DNA from: a bacterium | GTDB taxonomy: Bacteria; Blakebacterota; Blakebacteria; Blakebacterales; Blakebacteraceae | Direction of reading: 5' to 3' | Length of the DNA: 6,909 nucleotides | Assembly: GCA_025774615.1 (NCBI GenBank) | Contig: JALGVQ010000215.1 | Location: forward strand, 1 to 6,909 | Part shown: piece after piece, positions 1 through 5,672 of the stretch | Numbering within the stretch: the stretch's first letter is position 1 | How the letters are laid out: each line of letters starts with the position of its first letter | Made by a program: the position numbers and the translations under genes | Notes under the pieces: generated by a model | What the model saw: only the letters and a program-made list of their open reading frames with translations | What the model was told of the DNA's origin: nothing | Databases searched by the model: none

Positions 1-835
1 TCTTCAGATCCCTGGTCATGCTGTTGAAAGTCTCAGCCAGGTGGTTCATCTCACCACCGGCATGTACCTCGATCACCGTTTCGAGGTCCCCCGAGGCGAC
101 CCCTCTGGCTCCCCCGATCAGCTGCTGTACCGGTCGGCGGACCATCCTGAGGATGAAGAGGGCAGAGAAGAGGCCGGTGAGCAGGGCGACAAGGGCCGCC
201 GCCATGAATGCCTGTTTCCTCGCCAGTGCAAGCCGCTGATCTGAGATTGCCATCGACATGGTGATATCGAGGACGCCGAGTACGCTCTGATCCCGGCTGT
301 GCGCGTGGCAGGCCGCGTTGTAGCACTCGGGCGCGTTCTCGATAGGGTTGATGAGCCCCAGTATCCGGTTTCCCGGTTCCCGCTCGAATATCCGGACGAA
401 CTCTTCCGATGAGGTCGATTGCAGGGGAGTCGTCGAGGAGTGGCAGGTGATACAGGCCTCAGCTTCAAGATCGACCGTTTGGCCGATCTCGCTCTCGATG
501 GCCGAATAGATGATAGCTCCCTGTTTGTCGTAGACCCGGACATATTCGACGCCCTGCTGATCCGCGATCGTCCTGATGATCTGGTGGACATCATCTTTCC
601 GGTTGAGCAGCATGGCATAATGCGTCGAGCGCTGAATCGTCTCGCTGAGACGTTCGGCGGCCATGATCACGTTCTGCTCGCAGTTCCGGTGCATGCTCCT
701 GATGCTGAAATAGGAGTAGGTGACCACCCCGATCGTTGAAACCGTGAAAATCAGGGTGAAGAGACGGAGGCTGAGAGGGAATCGGGTGTAAAAACCCTTC
801 TGTTCCGATGTTGATGTCGATGGTTCCTGTGCCAT
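1..835 (-). CDS. Membrane sensor with two heme-c motifs and HAMP domain, C-terminus beyond window
   Basis: The reading frame is open to the left edge, so only the first 278 residues are visible. A transmembrane helix (about residues 23-44) is followed by a periplasmic sensor region with a classical heme-c motif CITCH (128-132) and a second, wider motif CYNAACH (171-177, CX4CH). A second helix (about 209-230) leads into a HAMP linker (about 232-278). This layout is known from heme-binding sensor kinases and related signalling proteins of anaerobes. The output domain (kinase, chemotaxis or cyclic-di-GMP) lies outside the window and cannot be called. The ATG at 835 is chosen because AAGGAG lies 6 nt upstream; a GTG at 839 opens a different, shadow frame. 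It is the last visible gene of the minus-strand cluster, 113 bp after the Cys-box GcvH-like gene, and may sense redox state for it (inference). Confidence 0.9.
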   Translation of the reverse strand, partial: MAQEPSTSTSEQKGFYTRFPLSLRLFTLIFTVSTIGVVTYSYFSIRSMHRNCEQNVIMAAERLSETIQRSTHYAMLLNRKDDVHQIIRTIADQQGVEYVRVYDKQGAIIYSAIESEIGQTVDLEAEACITCHSSTTPLQSTSSEEFVRIFEREPGNRILGLINPIENAPECYNAACHAHSRDQSVLGVLDITMSMAISDQRLALARKQAFMAAALVALLTGLFSALFILRMVRRPVQQLIGGARGVASGDLETVIEVHAGGEMNHLAETFNSMTRDLK

Positions 836-841
836 GCACCG

Positions 842-847
842 CTCCTT
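842..847 (-). promoter_or_regulatory. Ribosome binding site of the heme sensor
   Basis: AAGGAG on the minus strand, 6 nt before the ATG at 835. It decides this start over the nearby out-of-frame GTG at 839. Confidence 0.75.
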
Positions 848-851
848 GTCA

Positions 852-865
852 GGGAACGCATTCCC
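852..865 (-). other. Short perfect hairpin just before the sensor RBS
   Basis: GGGAA CGCA TTCCC is a perfect 5-bp stem with a 4-nt loop, ending 4 nt upstream of the AAGGAG on the minus strand. No T-run follows, so it is not a terminator. It could be an operator or affect initiation at the sensor gene. It is short enough to be chance. Confidence 0.35.
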
Positions 866-902
866 CGTAGAGGGCATGATGACCCCGTACAGGGCATAAT
901 GA
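863..902. repeat. Two tandem 20-bp repeats in the leader of the sensor gene
   Basis: Positions 863-882 and 883-902 are tandem copies of a 20-bp unit differing at two bases (870/890 and 878/898). Each unit starts CCCCGTA, has AGGG in the middle and ends ATGA, so each carries a small CCC...GGG inverted repeat (in the second copy CCCcGTACaGGG). They lie between the stop of the Cys-box gene (949) and the sensor start (835), where regulator sites would be expected. The 20-bp period is close to two helical turns. Function is unknown. Confidence 0.7.
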
Positions 903-948
903 CCCAGCTACAGATGCACTGCCATAAGAAAGCGGGTGGAGCGGAATC

Positions 949-1692
949 TCAACCGAGGTATCGCAGGATCAGATCAAGATATCTGTCAGTGGGAAGGATC
1001 CGATGCAGGTCGATGATCGGTTCCCCTCCGTCGGCCAGCGTGAGTCCGATGTCAGCATGGTCTGATGTCTCCTGCAGAACGTATTCGCGAAGCTCATTCA
1101 GCTGTTCGGCGCTTTGTTCCTGCATTTCACTAGCTCCGATCAGCTCTGTCCCGGCCTCCAGCGAATCTTCACCAGAGGTCTCGAAGAGCCATCCAGTACT
1201 GTAGGGATGCGAGCCGATGAGAGTAGGATCGCACTGGAGCGTGGCGTTGATCTCCTCGACGATCCCGGTCACCGGGGACTGGATCGGTACCAGTTCAGAG
1301 TCTTCCACGATCCAGCAGGCTGCCTTGTCGCGATGCACATGGCTTCGCACAGGAGGCAGGATCACAGAAGAAGCCCGGGCCAGCAGTCGGCCAGCGAATA
1401 CATCCACGCCGAAACGTGTGCGGCCATCATCCAGATGCTGGATCCAGCTGTGGGAAGGGTGATAGCGACGGTCATCAGGAAATTCCCACGGTGCAGGTTC
1501 ACTCTCCTTGAAGCGGGATCTGTCCATCCTCCGGCTTCTGCATTGCAGTGCCGCGTCGAGGGGGCAGGCATAACACTCGAGATCCCGGTCGCACAGTTTC
1601 CATGAGATGAGGCCCGCGGTCATCCAGATGCAGGGAACAGCCCCTTCCGGTAGAAGCCGTGAATCGTCTGTGTGGGTCGGTTCAGATTCCAT
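949..1692 (-). CDS. GcvH-like (lipoyl-fold) protein with N-terminal Cys box
   Basis: 247 residues, soluble, no signal or membrane helix. The N-terminus has a Cys box, C21-IWM...C34...C40..C43-P, which could bind a metal or Fe-S cluster or be redox-active. Residues 75-175 form a glycine-cleavage-H-like domain: the HPSHSW motif (78-83), FGVDVFA, then SPVTGIVEEIN (139-149) and GWLF (167-170). Counting 8 residues back from the conserved Pro140 puts the lipoyl-lysine position at Ser132, so canonical lipoylation looks impossible. The C-terminal DIGLTLADGGEPI stretch recurs in the two other GcvH-like proteins of the cluster. ATG 1692 has GGAG 7 nt upstream and lies 27 nt after the restored end (1720) of the preceding gene, so the two are probably co-transcribed. 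Glycine-cleavage function is unlikely. The real role is unknown. Confidence 0.9.
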   Translation of the reverse strand: MESEPTHTDDSRLLPEGAVPCIWMTAGLISWKLCDRDLECYACPLDAALQCRSRRMDRSRFKESEPAPWEFPDDRRYHPSHSWIQHLDDGRTRFGVDVFAGRLLARASSVILPPVRSHVHRDKAACWIVEDSELVPIQSPVTGIVEEINATLQCDPTLIGSHPYSTGWLFETSGEDSLEAGTELIGASEMQEQSAEQLNELREYVLQETSDHADIGLTLADGGEPIIDLHRILPTDRYLDLILRYLG

Positions 1693-1719
1693 GGTTCTAC
1701 TCCGGTCCTTCTCCGGGTT

Positions 1720-2432
1720 TCAGCCGGTCAGGAGGAATTCTCTTACCATGTAATGCCAGTCGTCTTCACCTTCATGCAGATTCCGGGCGATCCCCGATAC
1801 CGGGGTTCCCCCGTCCTGGAGTACGAGTCCCAGGTCTCCGGAGACTCTGTGGCGCAGACAGCCCTCGGTCATCTCCATCCACCTGTCAGCCAGCTGTCCG
1901 AAGAGCAGGCCCATGAGATTGGCTTCAGCTTCGGAGTCCTGACCTGCAGCAGCCAGCCCTCCCCGTAGGGGTCACGGTTGACGAGCGCGGGATCCGAGAG
2001 TGCCTGTTCATTCCTGGCGATCACTTCACCTTCGACCGGGGAAAGGAATGCGATCTTCTCCTTACCGACTCCCAGGCTCCAGCCCTGCTCGCCCTGCTGC
2101 AGACGGGTGCCCGGCTCGGGGAGGTGCAGCGTTCCTGCCTCACCGATCAGTTGCTGGGCGAAGTCGTCGATACCGATGGTGACGATGTCATCCGATTCTG
2201 GAAGGAGCCAGCTGTGCCCCGGATGGTAATACCGCTGGCCGGCCATACTGAACCACCTGCCCGGAGCACGGGTCGGTGCCGCCGCTGCTGTCGGTGTTGC
2301 CGGCGCGACCTGAGAAGTGATCACTGAGCGCGCGGGAGTATTGAGCAATCTCCAGAACGCCATCAGGGATACCAGGAAGAAGATGATCAGCAGGTACTCG
2401 GTACCTTTGGTTGCAAAGATGTCGATCGGCAC
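1720..2432 (-). pseudogene. Second membrane-anchored GcvH-like gene, frameshifted and fused to nrfD
   Basis: This is my reconstruction of an originally separate gene. GTG 2432 has GGAGG 7 nt upstream (2440-2444) and would begin MPIDIFATKG, then a membrane helix (about residues 12-28), an Ala/Pro/Thr linker (40-57) and a GcvH-like domain: YYHPGHSW (68-75), FAQQLIG (91-97), GVGKEKIAFLSPVEG (121-135), YGEGWLLQ (156-163). Lys124 sits exactly at the lipoyl position, 8 before Pro132. After Q163 the current frame becomes unrelated and stops at 1869. In the overlapping frame the conserved tail continues (GQDSEAEANLMG..., DLGLVLQDGGTPV...) to TGA at 1720. One base missing near 1944 explains this. The repaired product is 237 aa, like its 220- and 247-aa paralogues. 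Sequencing error or genuine mutation cannot be told apart here. Confidence 0.75.
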
Positions 2433-3761
2433 GGTCAGGCCTCCGTCGTCAGTGGTTCCTGTGGCCTCCGTCGTCAGTGGTTCCTGTACGGCAGGGGCAT
2501 ACTCCTGCCGGGCATGTTCGGTTTCGTTTACCCAGGCAGGAGGGTCGTTCAGTACAGGCATGCGGTTGATCACCCAGCGGAACACCCAGATCTGGGTAAG
2601 GATGACGGAGATGGCCACAACCACTTCCATCCATGATGGCACATACCTGACAGCCGCGTTCCAGTTGTAGGCGATGATCGATACGTTCAGTCGGTTAAGA
2701 ACGATGCCGAGCAGGGTGAGGATCGAGGCGATCCGGATCATCGGAAAGAGCCTGCGGCGCACGGCGATGGTGAAGAGGACGCAGGGGATGGCTACGAACC
2801 CGATGACCTCGACCAGGTACCAGAGTCCCATCGGCGTGAAGAGATGCTCAGCGTGATGTCCGTGTATGAAGACCAGTACCTTGAGGAAGAGATACACGTA
2901 CATCGTGCCCGCGCAGATCTTGCCGAGACCGAGCAGTATCGCCGGTTGAGATGTCTGATGTTCCAGGCTGAGTCGGGAGCGGAAGATTTTCTGGCTGATG
3001 CTTCCCTCGAAGATCACCATCGACAGACCGGCAAAGATGCTGGAGACGAAGAAGAGGATGGGGATGAACTCGGAATACCAGAGGGGATGGATCTTCGATT
3101 TCGCCATCAGGAAGAGGGCCCCGAGTCCGGACTGATGAAGCATCGAAAGAGAGATCCCGAATATCACCGCGCCGAGGGTAAGCCTGTGGAGGATCTTCCT
3201 GGCGCGTTTCCAGCCGAGCCACTCTGAGATCGTCGGTGAGAACTCAATGAACTGGGCGATCATGTAGAGCATGAAGTGCCAGGCGATGAGAAAGAGAACC
3301 GAACTCACACCGAACGAGTTCCCGATGACCGGGTTGATGATGTTCCACGGTCGCCCCAGCTCGAGCAGGAGAGCCCCAGCGTAGAACATATATGCCAGCA
3401 GACCGTTCAGGACCGTGACCCGTACGATCGAGTGGTACTGGTCCTGCCGCAGGACGTAGACCAGGAACGTGACGACATACGCTCCTCCGGCGAACGCGAC
3501 GCCGGTGACGACATTGAATCCCTTCCAGATACCCCAGGGAAACTCCTGGGTGAGATTGGTGACCGATCCGAGTCCCTTCGTGAACCGGATGATGAGCAGG
3601 ACAGCGCTGAGCAGGATGATCGCTCCCGAGATCACATTGAAGGGGGTCAGTATCTTCCCCTTCGGTTTCATCTCAGAGAGGAGGAAGCGCGCGAACCGAC
3701 GTACCTCACTCATGATGGTCGCACTCTTCATGGTCGCAGCCTTTAATTCAATTGCGGGCAT
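1869..3761 (-). CDS. NrfD/HybB-type membrane subunit, read through into a GcvH-like domain
   Basis: As it stands this frame encodes 630 aa. Residues 1-433 are an NrfD/HybB/HmcC-type polytopic subunit with about nine or ten hydrophobic helices. It includes the PWGIWKGFNV region (75-84), LELGRPW (133-139) and later Arg- and His-bearing loops. In this family it takes electrons to or from menaquinone and pairs with a periplasmic four-cluster Fe-S protein, here the gene just upstream. ATG 3761 is preferred: GGGAG lies 6 nt upstream, and it overlaps the Fe-S gene's stop by 14 bp (translational coupling). An upstream in-frame start at 3809 would lie deep inside that gene. After residue 433 the frame passes through a 25-bp tandem duplication into a GcvH-like domain (from about 444) that ends prematurely in unrelated sequence. 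The ancestral NrfD probably ended at the TGA at 2435-2437. Confidence 0.88.
   Translation of the reverse strand: MPAIELKAATMKSATIMSEVRRFARFLLSEMKPKGKILTPFNVISGAIILLSAVLLIIRFTKGLGSVTNLTQEFPWGIWKGFNVVTGVAFAGGAYVVTFLVYVLRQDQYHSIVRVTVLNGLLAYMFYAGALLLELGRPWNIINPVIGNSFGVSSVLFLIAWHFMLYMIAQFIEFSPTISEWLGWKRARKILHRLTLGAVIFGISLSMLHQSGLGALFLMAKSKIHPLWYSEFIPILFFVSSIFAGLSMVIFEGSISQKIFRSRLSLEHQTSQPAILLGLGKICAGTMYVYLFLKVLVFIHGHHAEHLFTPMGLWYLVEVIGFVAIPCVLFTIAVRRRLFPMIRIASILTLLGIVLNRLNVSIIAYNWNAAVRYVPSWMEVVVAISVILTQIWVFRWVINRMPVLNDPPAWVNETEHARQEYAPAVQEPLTTEATGTTDDGGLTVPIDIFATKGTEYLLIIFFLVSLMAFWRLLNTPARSVITSQVAPATPTAAAAPTRAPGRWFSMAGQRYYHPGHSWLLPESDDIVTIGIDDFAQQLIGEAGTLHLPEPGTRLQQGEQGWSLGVGKEKIAFLSPVEGEVIARNEQALSDPALVNRDPYGEGWLLQVRTPKLKPISWACSSDSWLTGGWR
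2430..2444 (-). promoter_or_regulatory. Internal translation start (GGAGG, 7 nt, GTG) inside the fused frame
   Basis: GGAGG at 2440-2444, a 7-nt spacer, then GTG at 2432-2430 in frame with the GcvH-like part. The spacer contains TGA (2437-2435), out of frame today but in frame with NrfD if one 25-bp copy is removed. This is the typical geometry of two adjacent operon genes. The GcvH-like part may still be started separately here. Confidence 0.6.
2438..2487. repeat. Perfect 25-bp tandem duplication at the NrfD/GcvH-like junction
   Basis: Positions 2438-2462 and 2463-2487 are identical over all 25 bases. Because 25 is not a multiple of 3, the same DNA is read in two frames: first as EPLTTEA, then as TGTTDDGG. 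The duplication therefore shifts the NrfD frame past its stop into the downstream gene. Perfect identity implies a very recent event or an assembly artefact. Confidence 0.95.
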
Positions 3762-4653
3762 CGTGAGCTCCCTTCCCGTCACTGTCGGTTCCACTCTTTG
3801 TCGCAGCACTCACGGCCGCCAGAAATGCCGGTATCAGAGTCAGGACAACCGGGACACTGTAGAGGAACCCTTTTGTCAGTTCCGGGTAGGGGGTAGTGCC
3901 GAGATCGGTCCGCAGCCCGAGCTGATCGAACGGGACCGATGCGAGATAGAGCATCGACGTGCCGCCGACGGTGTGCTCGCCGTAGATCTCGTGGTTGTAG
4001 TCGTCCGGATTGTTGTAGATACGCATATTCGCTTCTCTGAGGAGATCCGATCTCCGGCCGAAGAGGAGCGCGTCACCGGGGCAGTTCTCCACGCAGGCGG
4101 GTAGTTTCCCCTCCTCCCGGCGTTCCGCGCAGAGGGTGCACTTCTGGATCTTCGGAACGGGGCTGTCGTATTCAAACTTCGGGATATCGAATGGACAGGA
4201 GATCATGCAGTACCGGCATCCCATGCACTTGCTCTCGCGCCAGACAACCGGTCCATCCTCCGACTTGTGCAGCGCCTTGGTGAGACAGGCCGACGCACAG
4301 GCAGGCTGATTGCAGTGCATGCATTGCCGTTTGATGAAGACCGGTCCCTTCTCGGTCTCGTATTTGTTGACCACCGTCAGCTGGCAGTCGGAGGTTGTTC
4401 TTGGCTCGTCGAGTACGCCCCAGTCGGGATCAGGATCGGGGAGACCGTTCGATTCTGAGCACATGAACTCACAGGTCCGGCATCCCAGACACCGGGTCGT
4501 GTCGATCAGTATGCCGAGCGGGTCTGCCGACTCTGCTTCTTCGGAAGCCGCGGCGGTTCCGACCGGTACGGTTGCGATACCGGCGGCACCAACGAGTTTG
4601 AAGAAGGATCGCCGCCCGAAACCGTTCTTCTCCGTGTTGTCCTTCTGTTTCAT
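3748..4653 (-). CDS. Tat-exported four-cluster [4Fe-4S] electron-transfer protein (HybA/HmcB type)
   Basis: 301 aa from ATG 4653. A Tat signal GRRSFFKLVGAAG (11-24-like region, twin Arg at 14-15) precedes a ferredoxin-like body with sixteen cluster cysteines: C55/58/61/65, C111/114/119/123, C143/146/149/153 and C172/175/187/191. This is the standard arrangement for four [4Fe-4S] clusters in the HybA/HmcB/DsrO/NrfC group. A C-terminal hydrophobic helix (about 264-284) would anchor it in the membrane, as in HybA. It should lie on the periplasmic side and pass electrons to or from the NrfD subunit encoded next, whose start overlaps this stop by 14 bp. No catalytic partner (hydrogenase, molybdopterin enzyme or multiheme cytochrome) is in the window. 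The frame is open further upstream to 4836, but that part runs over tandem repeats and the preceding gene, so it is not used. A G-rich stretch before 4653 serves as a modest RBS. Confidence 0.93.
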   Translation of the reverse strand: MKQKDNTEKNGFGRRSFFKLVGAAGIATVPVGTAAASEEAESADPLGILIDTTRCLGCRTCEFMCSESNGLPDPDPDWGVLDEPRTTSDCQLTVVNKYETEKGPVFIKRQCMHCNQPACASACLTKALHKSEDGPVVWRESKCMGCRYCMISCPFDIPKFEYDSPVPKIQKCTLCAERREEGKLPACVENCPGDALLFGRRSDLLREANMRIYNNPDDYNHEIYGEHTVGGTSMLYLASVPFDQLGLRTDLGTTPYPELTKGFLYSVPVVLTLIPAFLAAVSAATKSGTDSDGKGAHDARN

Positions 4654-4695
4654 GTTCCCATTCCCCTCACGATGTCTGTGCCGGGTGTGTATCAA

Positions 4696-4739
4696 TGATT
4701 CTGATTTGATTCTGATTTGATTCTGATGTGACTCAGATG
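4696..4739. repeat. Four tandem 11-bp direct repeats upstream of the Fe-S gene
   Basis: Units on the plus strand: 4696-4706 and 4707-4717 are identical TGATTCTGATT. 4718-4728 differs at the last base (TGATTCTGATG). 4729-4739 (TGACTCAGATG) matches the third unit at 9 of 11. They fill nearly half of the 97-bp gap between the first GcvH-like gene and the Fe-S gene. The period of about one helical turn places copies on the same DNA face, as for direct-repeat-binding response regulators. Simple slippage expansion is the alternative. Confidence 0.85.
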
Positions 4740-4750
4740 ATGACCGGTTC

Positions 4751-5413
4751 TCAGAGAGGGAAGAGCTCCCGCTTGAGATTCTCCCACTCTTCATCATCCA
4801 GGTGGTCACCGAAGGCGGTGAGCCACTCTCCACCATCCTGAGCCACTGTTCCCATGGCCGGACTCAGCCGGGAGGCGATGGTATCCCGGGCGTTGTCGAA
4901 CCACGCTTTTATCGCGGAATCGGCAAGGAAGTCGGTGTTCAGGACCGGCTGCTTCTTCGGACGGACCCGCAGGATCCAGCCGTTCTCATACGGAGAGCTC
5001 TGAGCCAGGTCGGGATTTTCGAGGAGCTGGTTATTGACGGCGATCACCTTGCCGTCGATCGGCATCGACTGCTCGAGTTGCCGATGCTTTTCGGAAACCA
5101 GAGTCCAGGCGGAATCACCCTTCCTCAGGCGGACTCCATCTCTTGGAATCTCCACTCTGGAGAGATTTCCGGCGAAATTGGACGCGAGTTCGGTCACACC
5201 GATGGTGGCGAGTCCGCTCTCATGGAGATGAACCCAGGTGTGTCCCCGGTGGAAGAGGAATCCGGGAGGGGGCTGTCCGGGACGGATCTCCATCCCGAGG
5301 GCGATGCCTCCGAGTGCGCGTGCCGCTTCCGCGAATCGTACCTGCTTGGCTTGCAGGAACCAGCGCAGCGTGGCTATGAAGAGGAAACTGGCCACGACCA
5401 GGATTGCGGTCAT
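4751..5413 (-). CDS. Membrane-anchored GcvH-like protein, first gene of the cluster
   Basis: 220 aa. An N-terminal helix (residues 2-19) is followed by Arg/Lys-rich sequence (R17, K23, R26), which predicts N-out and the main domain in the cytoplasm. The GcvH-like domain covers about residues 50-155: FHRGHTWVHL (54-63), the VTELASNFAG strand (73-82), SMPIDGKVIAVN (116-127) and NGWILRV (144-150). The position 8 before Pro118 is His110, with Lys109 one residue earlier, so normal lipoylation is doubtful. The AQDGGEW tail (191-197) matches the DGG motif of the two sister proteins. ATG 5413 is preferred, with GGGAG 8 nt upstream; the in-frame GTG at 5422 overlaps that GGGAG. It leads the operon behind a divergent promoter region. 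It resembles proteins often annotated as glycine cleavage H protein, but context and missing Lys argue against that role. Confidence 0.9.
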   Translation of the reverse strand: MTAILVVASFLFIATLRWFLQAKQVRFAEAARALGGIALGMEIRPGQPPPGFLFHRGHTWVHLHESGLATIGVTELASNFAGNLSRVEIPRDGVRLRKGDSAWTLVSEKHRQLEQSMPIDGKVIAVNNQLLENPDLAQSSPYENGWILRVRPKKQPVLNTDFLADSAIKAWFDNARDTIASRLSPAMGTVAQDGGEWLTAFGDHLDDEEWENLKRELFPL

Positions 5414-5520
5414 GATAATCACTCCCTGTTGTGCAGAGTTTGATCGTTCTGTTCACAGGGAGATATACGCAAACATCGGGCCAATTTGGGCCTACCCAGG
5501 ACACATTACGGAAATATCGG

Positions 5521-5549
5521 ATAATCTGTTGCGTGACAGGCAATTACAA
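5521..5549 (-). promoter_or_regulatory. Candidate sigma-70-type promoter of the minus-strand cluster
   Basis: On the minus strand TTGTAA (5549-5544), a 17-nt spacer and GATTAT (5526-5521) give a plausible -35/-10 pair. Transcription would start near 5514, leaving a leader of about 100 nt before ATG 5413. The -35 box is one arm of the palindrome at 5544-5558. Confidence 0.45.
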
Positions 5550-5558
5550 GAATTGTAA
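5544..5558. promoter_or_regulatory. Perfect operator-like palindrome TTACAA-GAA-TTGTAA
   Basis: Two perfect 6-bp arms (5544-5549, 5553-5558) around a 3-bp centre. It covers the -35 of the minus-strand promoter and lies 14 bp upstream of a plus-strand TATAAT, so one bound protein could control both directions. The binding protein is unknown; it does not match an FNR/CRP half-site. Confidence 0.5.
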
Positions 5559-5572
5559 CTATTGCGGTGGCG

Positions 5573-5578
5573 TATAAT
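5573..5578 (+). promoter_or_regulatory. Consensus -10 box TATAAT, weak -35
   Basis: Perfect TATAAT on the plus strand. No good -35 lies at 16-18 nt (GAATTG at 5550-5555 is the 17-nt candidate), and TTGTAA at 5553 is only 14 nt away. If used, it would need an activator. It would start RNA near 5585, just before the hairpin cluster. Confidence 0.35.
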
Positions 5579-5597
5579 ACACCAAGGGTATTTAAAA

Positions 5598-5672
5598 ATA
5601 TTGACGAATATCACGACACCCATGTAGAAAATGTCTACAATCAGGACCGACCTGGAGTGTCGTATTTTTCTT
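5598..5672 (+). ncRNA. Candidate structured RNA: hairpin plus three-way junction ending in a T-run
   Basis: Plus-strand fold read by eye: hairpin ATATT-gacg-AATAT (5598-5611); an outer 7-bp stem ACGACAC (5613-5619) with GTGTCGT (5657-5663); inside it a hairpin TGTAGA/TCTACA with 5-nt loop (5623-5628, 5634-5639) and a hairpin CAGG/CCTG with 5-nt loop (5642-5645, 5651-5654). A T-rich tract (ATTTTTCTT, 5664-5672) follows directly. All stems are perfect Watson-Crick. It may be a small RNA with its own terminator, a leader attenuator or riboswitch for the downstream lipoprotein gene, or nested regulator sites in DNA. I do not recognise a known RNA family. Confidence 0.45.

Noticed and set aside
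1938-1949. Programmed -1 ribosomal frameshift
   Set aside because: No X-XXY-YYZ heptamer is present at the switch point. A single lost base is simpler.
3276-3746. 156-aa plus-strand open frame rich in Asp, Glu and Arg
   Set aside because: It is antisense to the membrane helices of NrfD. The charged composition is the usual shadow of hydrophobic codons. No RBS or family match.
3762-3809. Upstream in-frame start (3809) for NrfD
   Set aside because: It overlaps the Fe-S gene by about 60 bp and lacks the GGGAG seen before ATG 3761.
4654-4836. 61-residue N-terminal extension of the Fe-S protein frame
   Set aside because: It crosses the 11-bp repeats and the end of the preceding gene, and it would bury the Tat signal. 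ATG 4653 places the twin-Arg motif at residues 14-15.
949-5413. Calling the lipoyl-fold proteins glycine cleavage H (gcvH)
   Set aside because: Two lack the lipoyl Lys, two carry membrane helices, all have an extra DGG tail, and no gcvT/gcvP is nearby.
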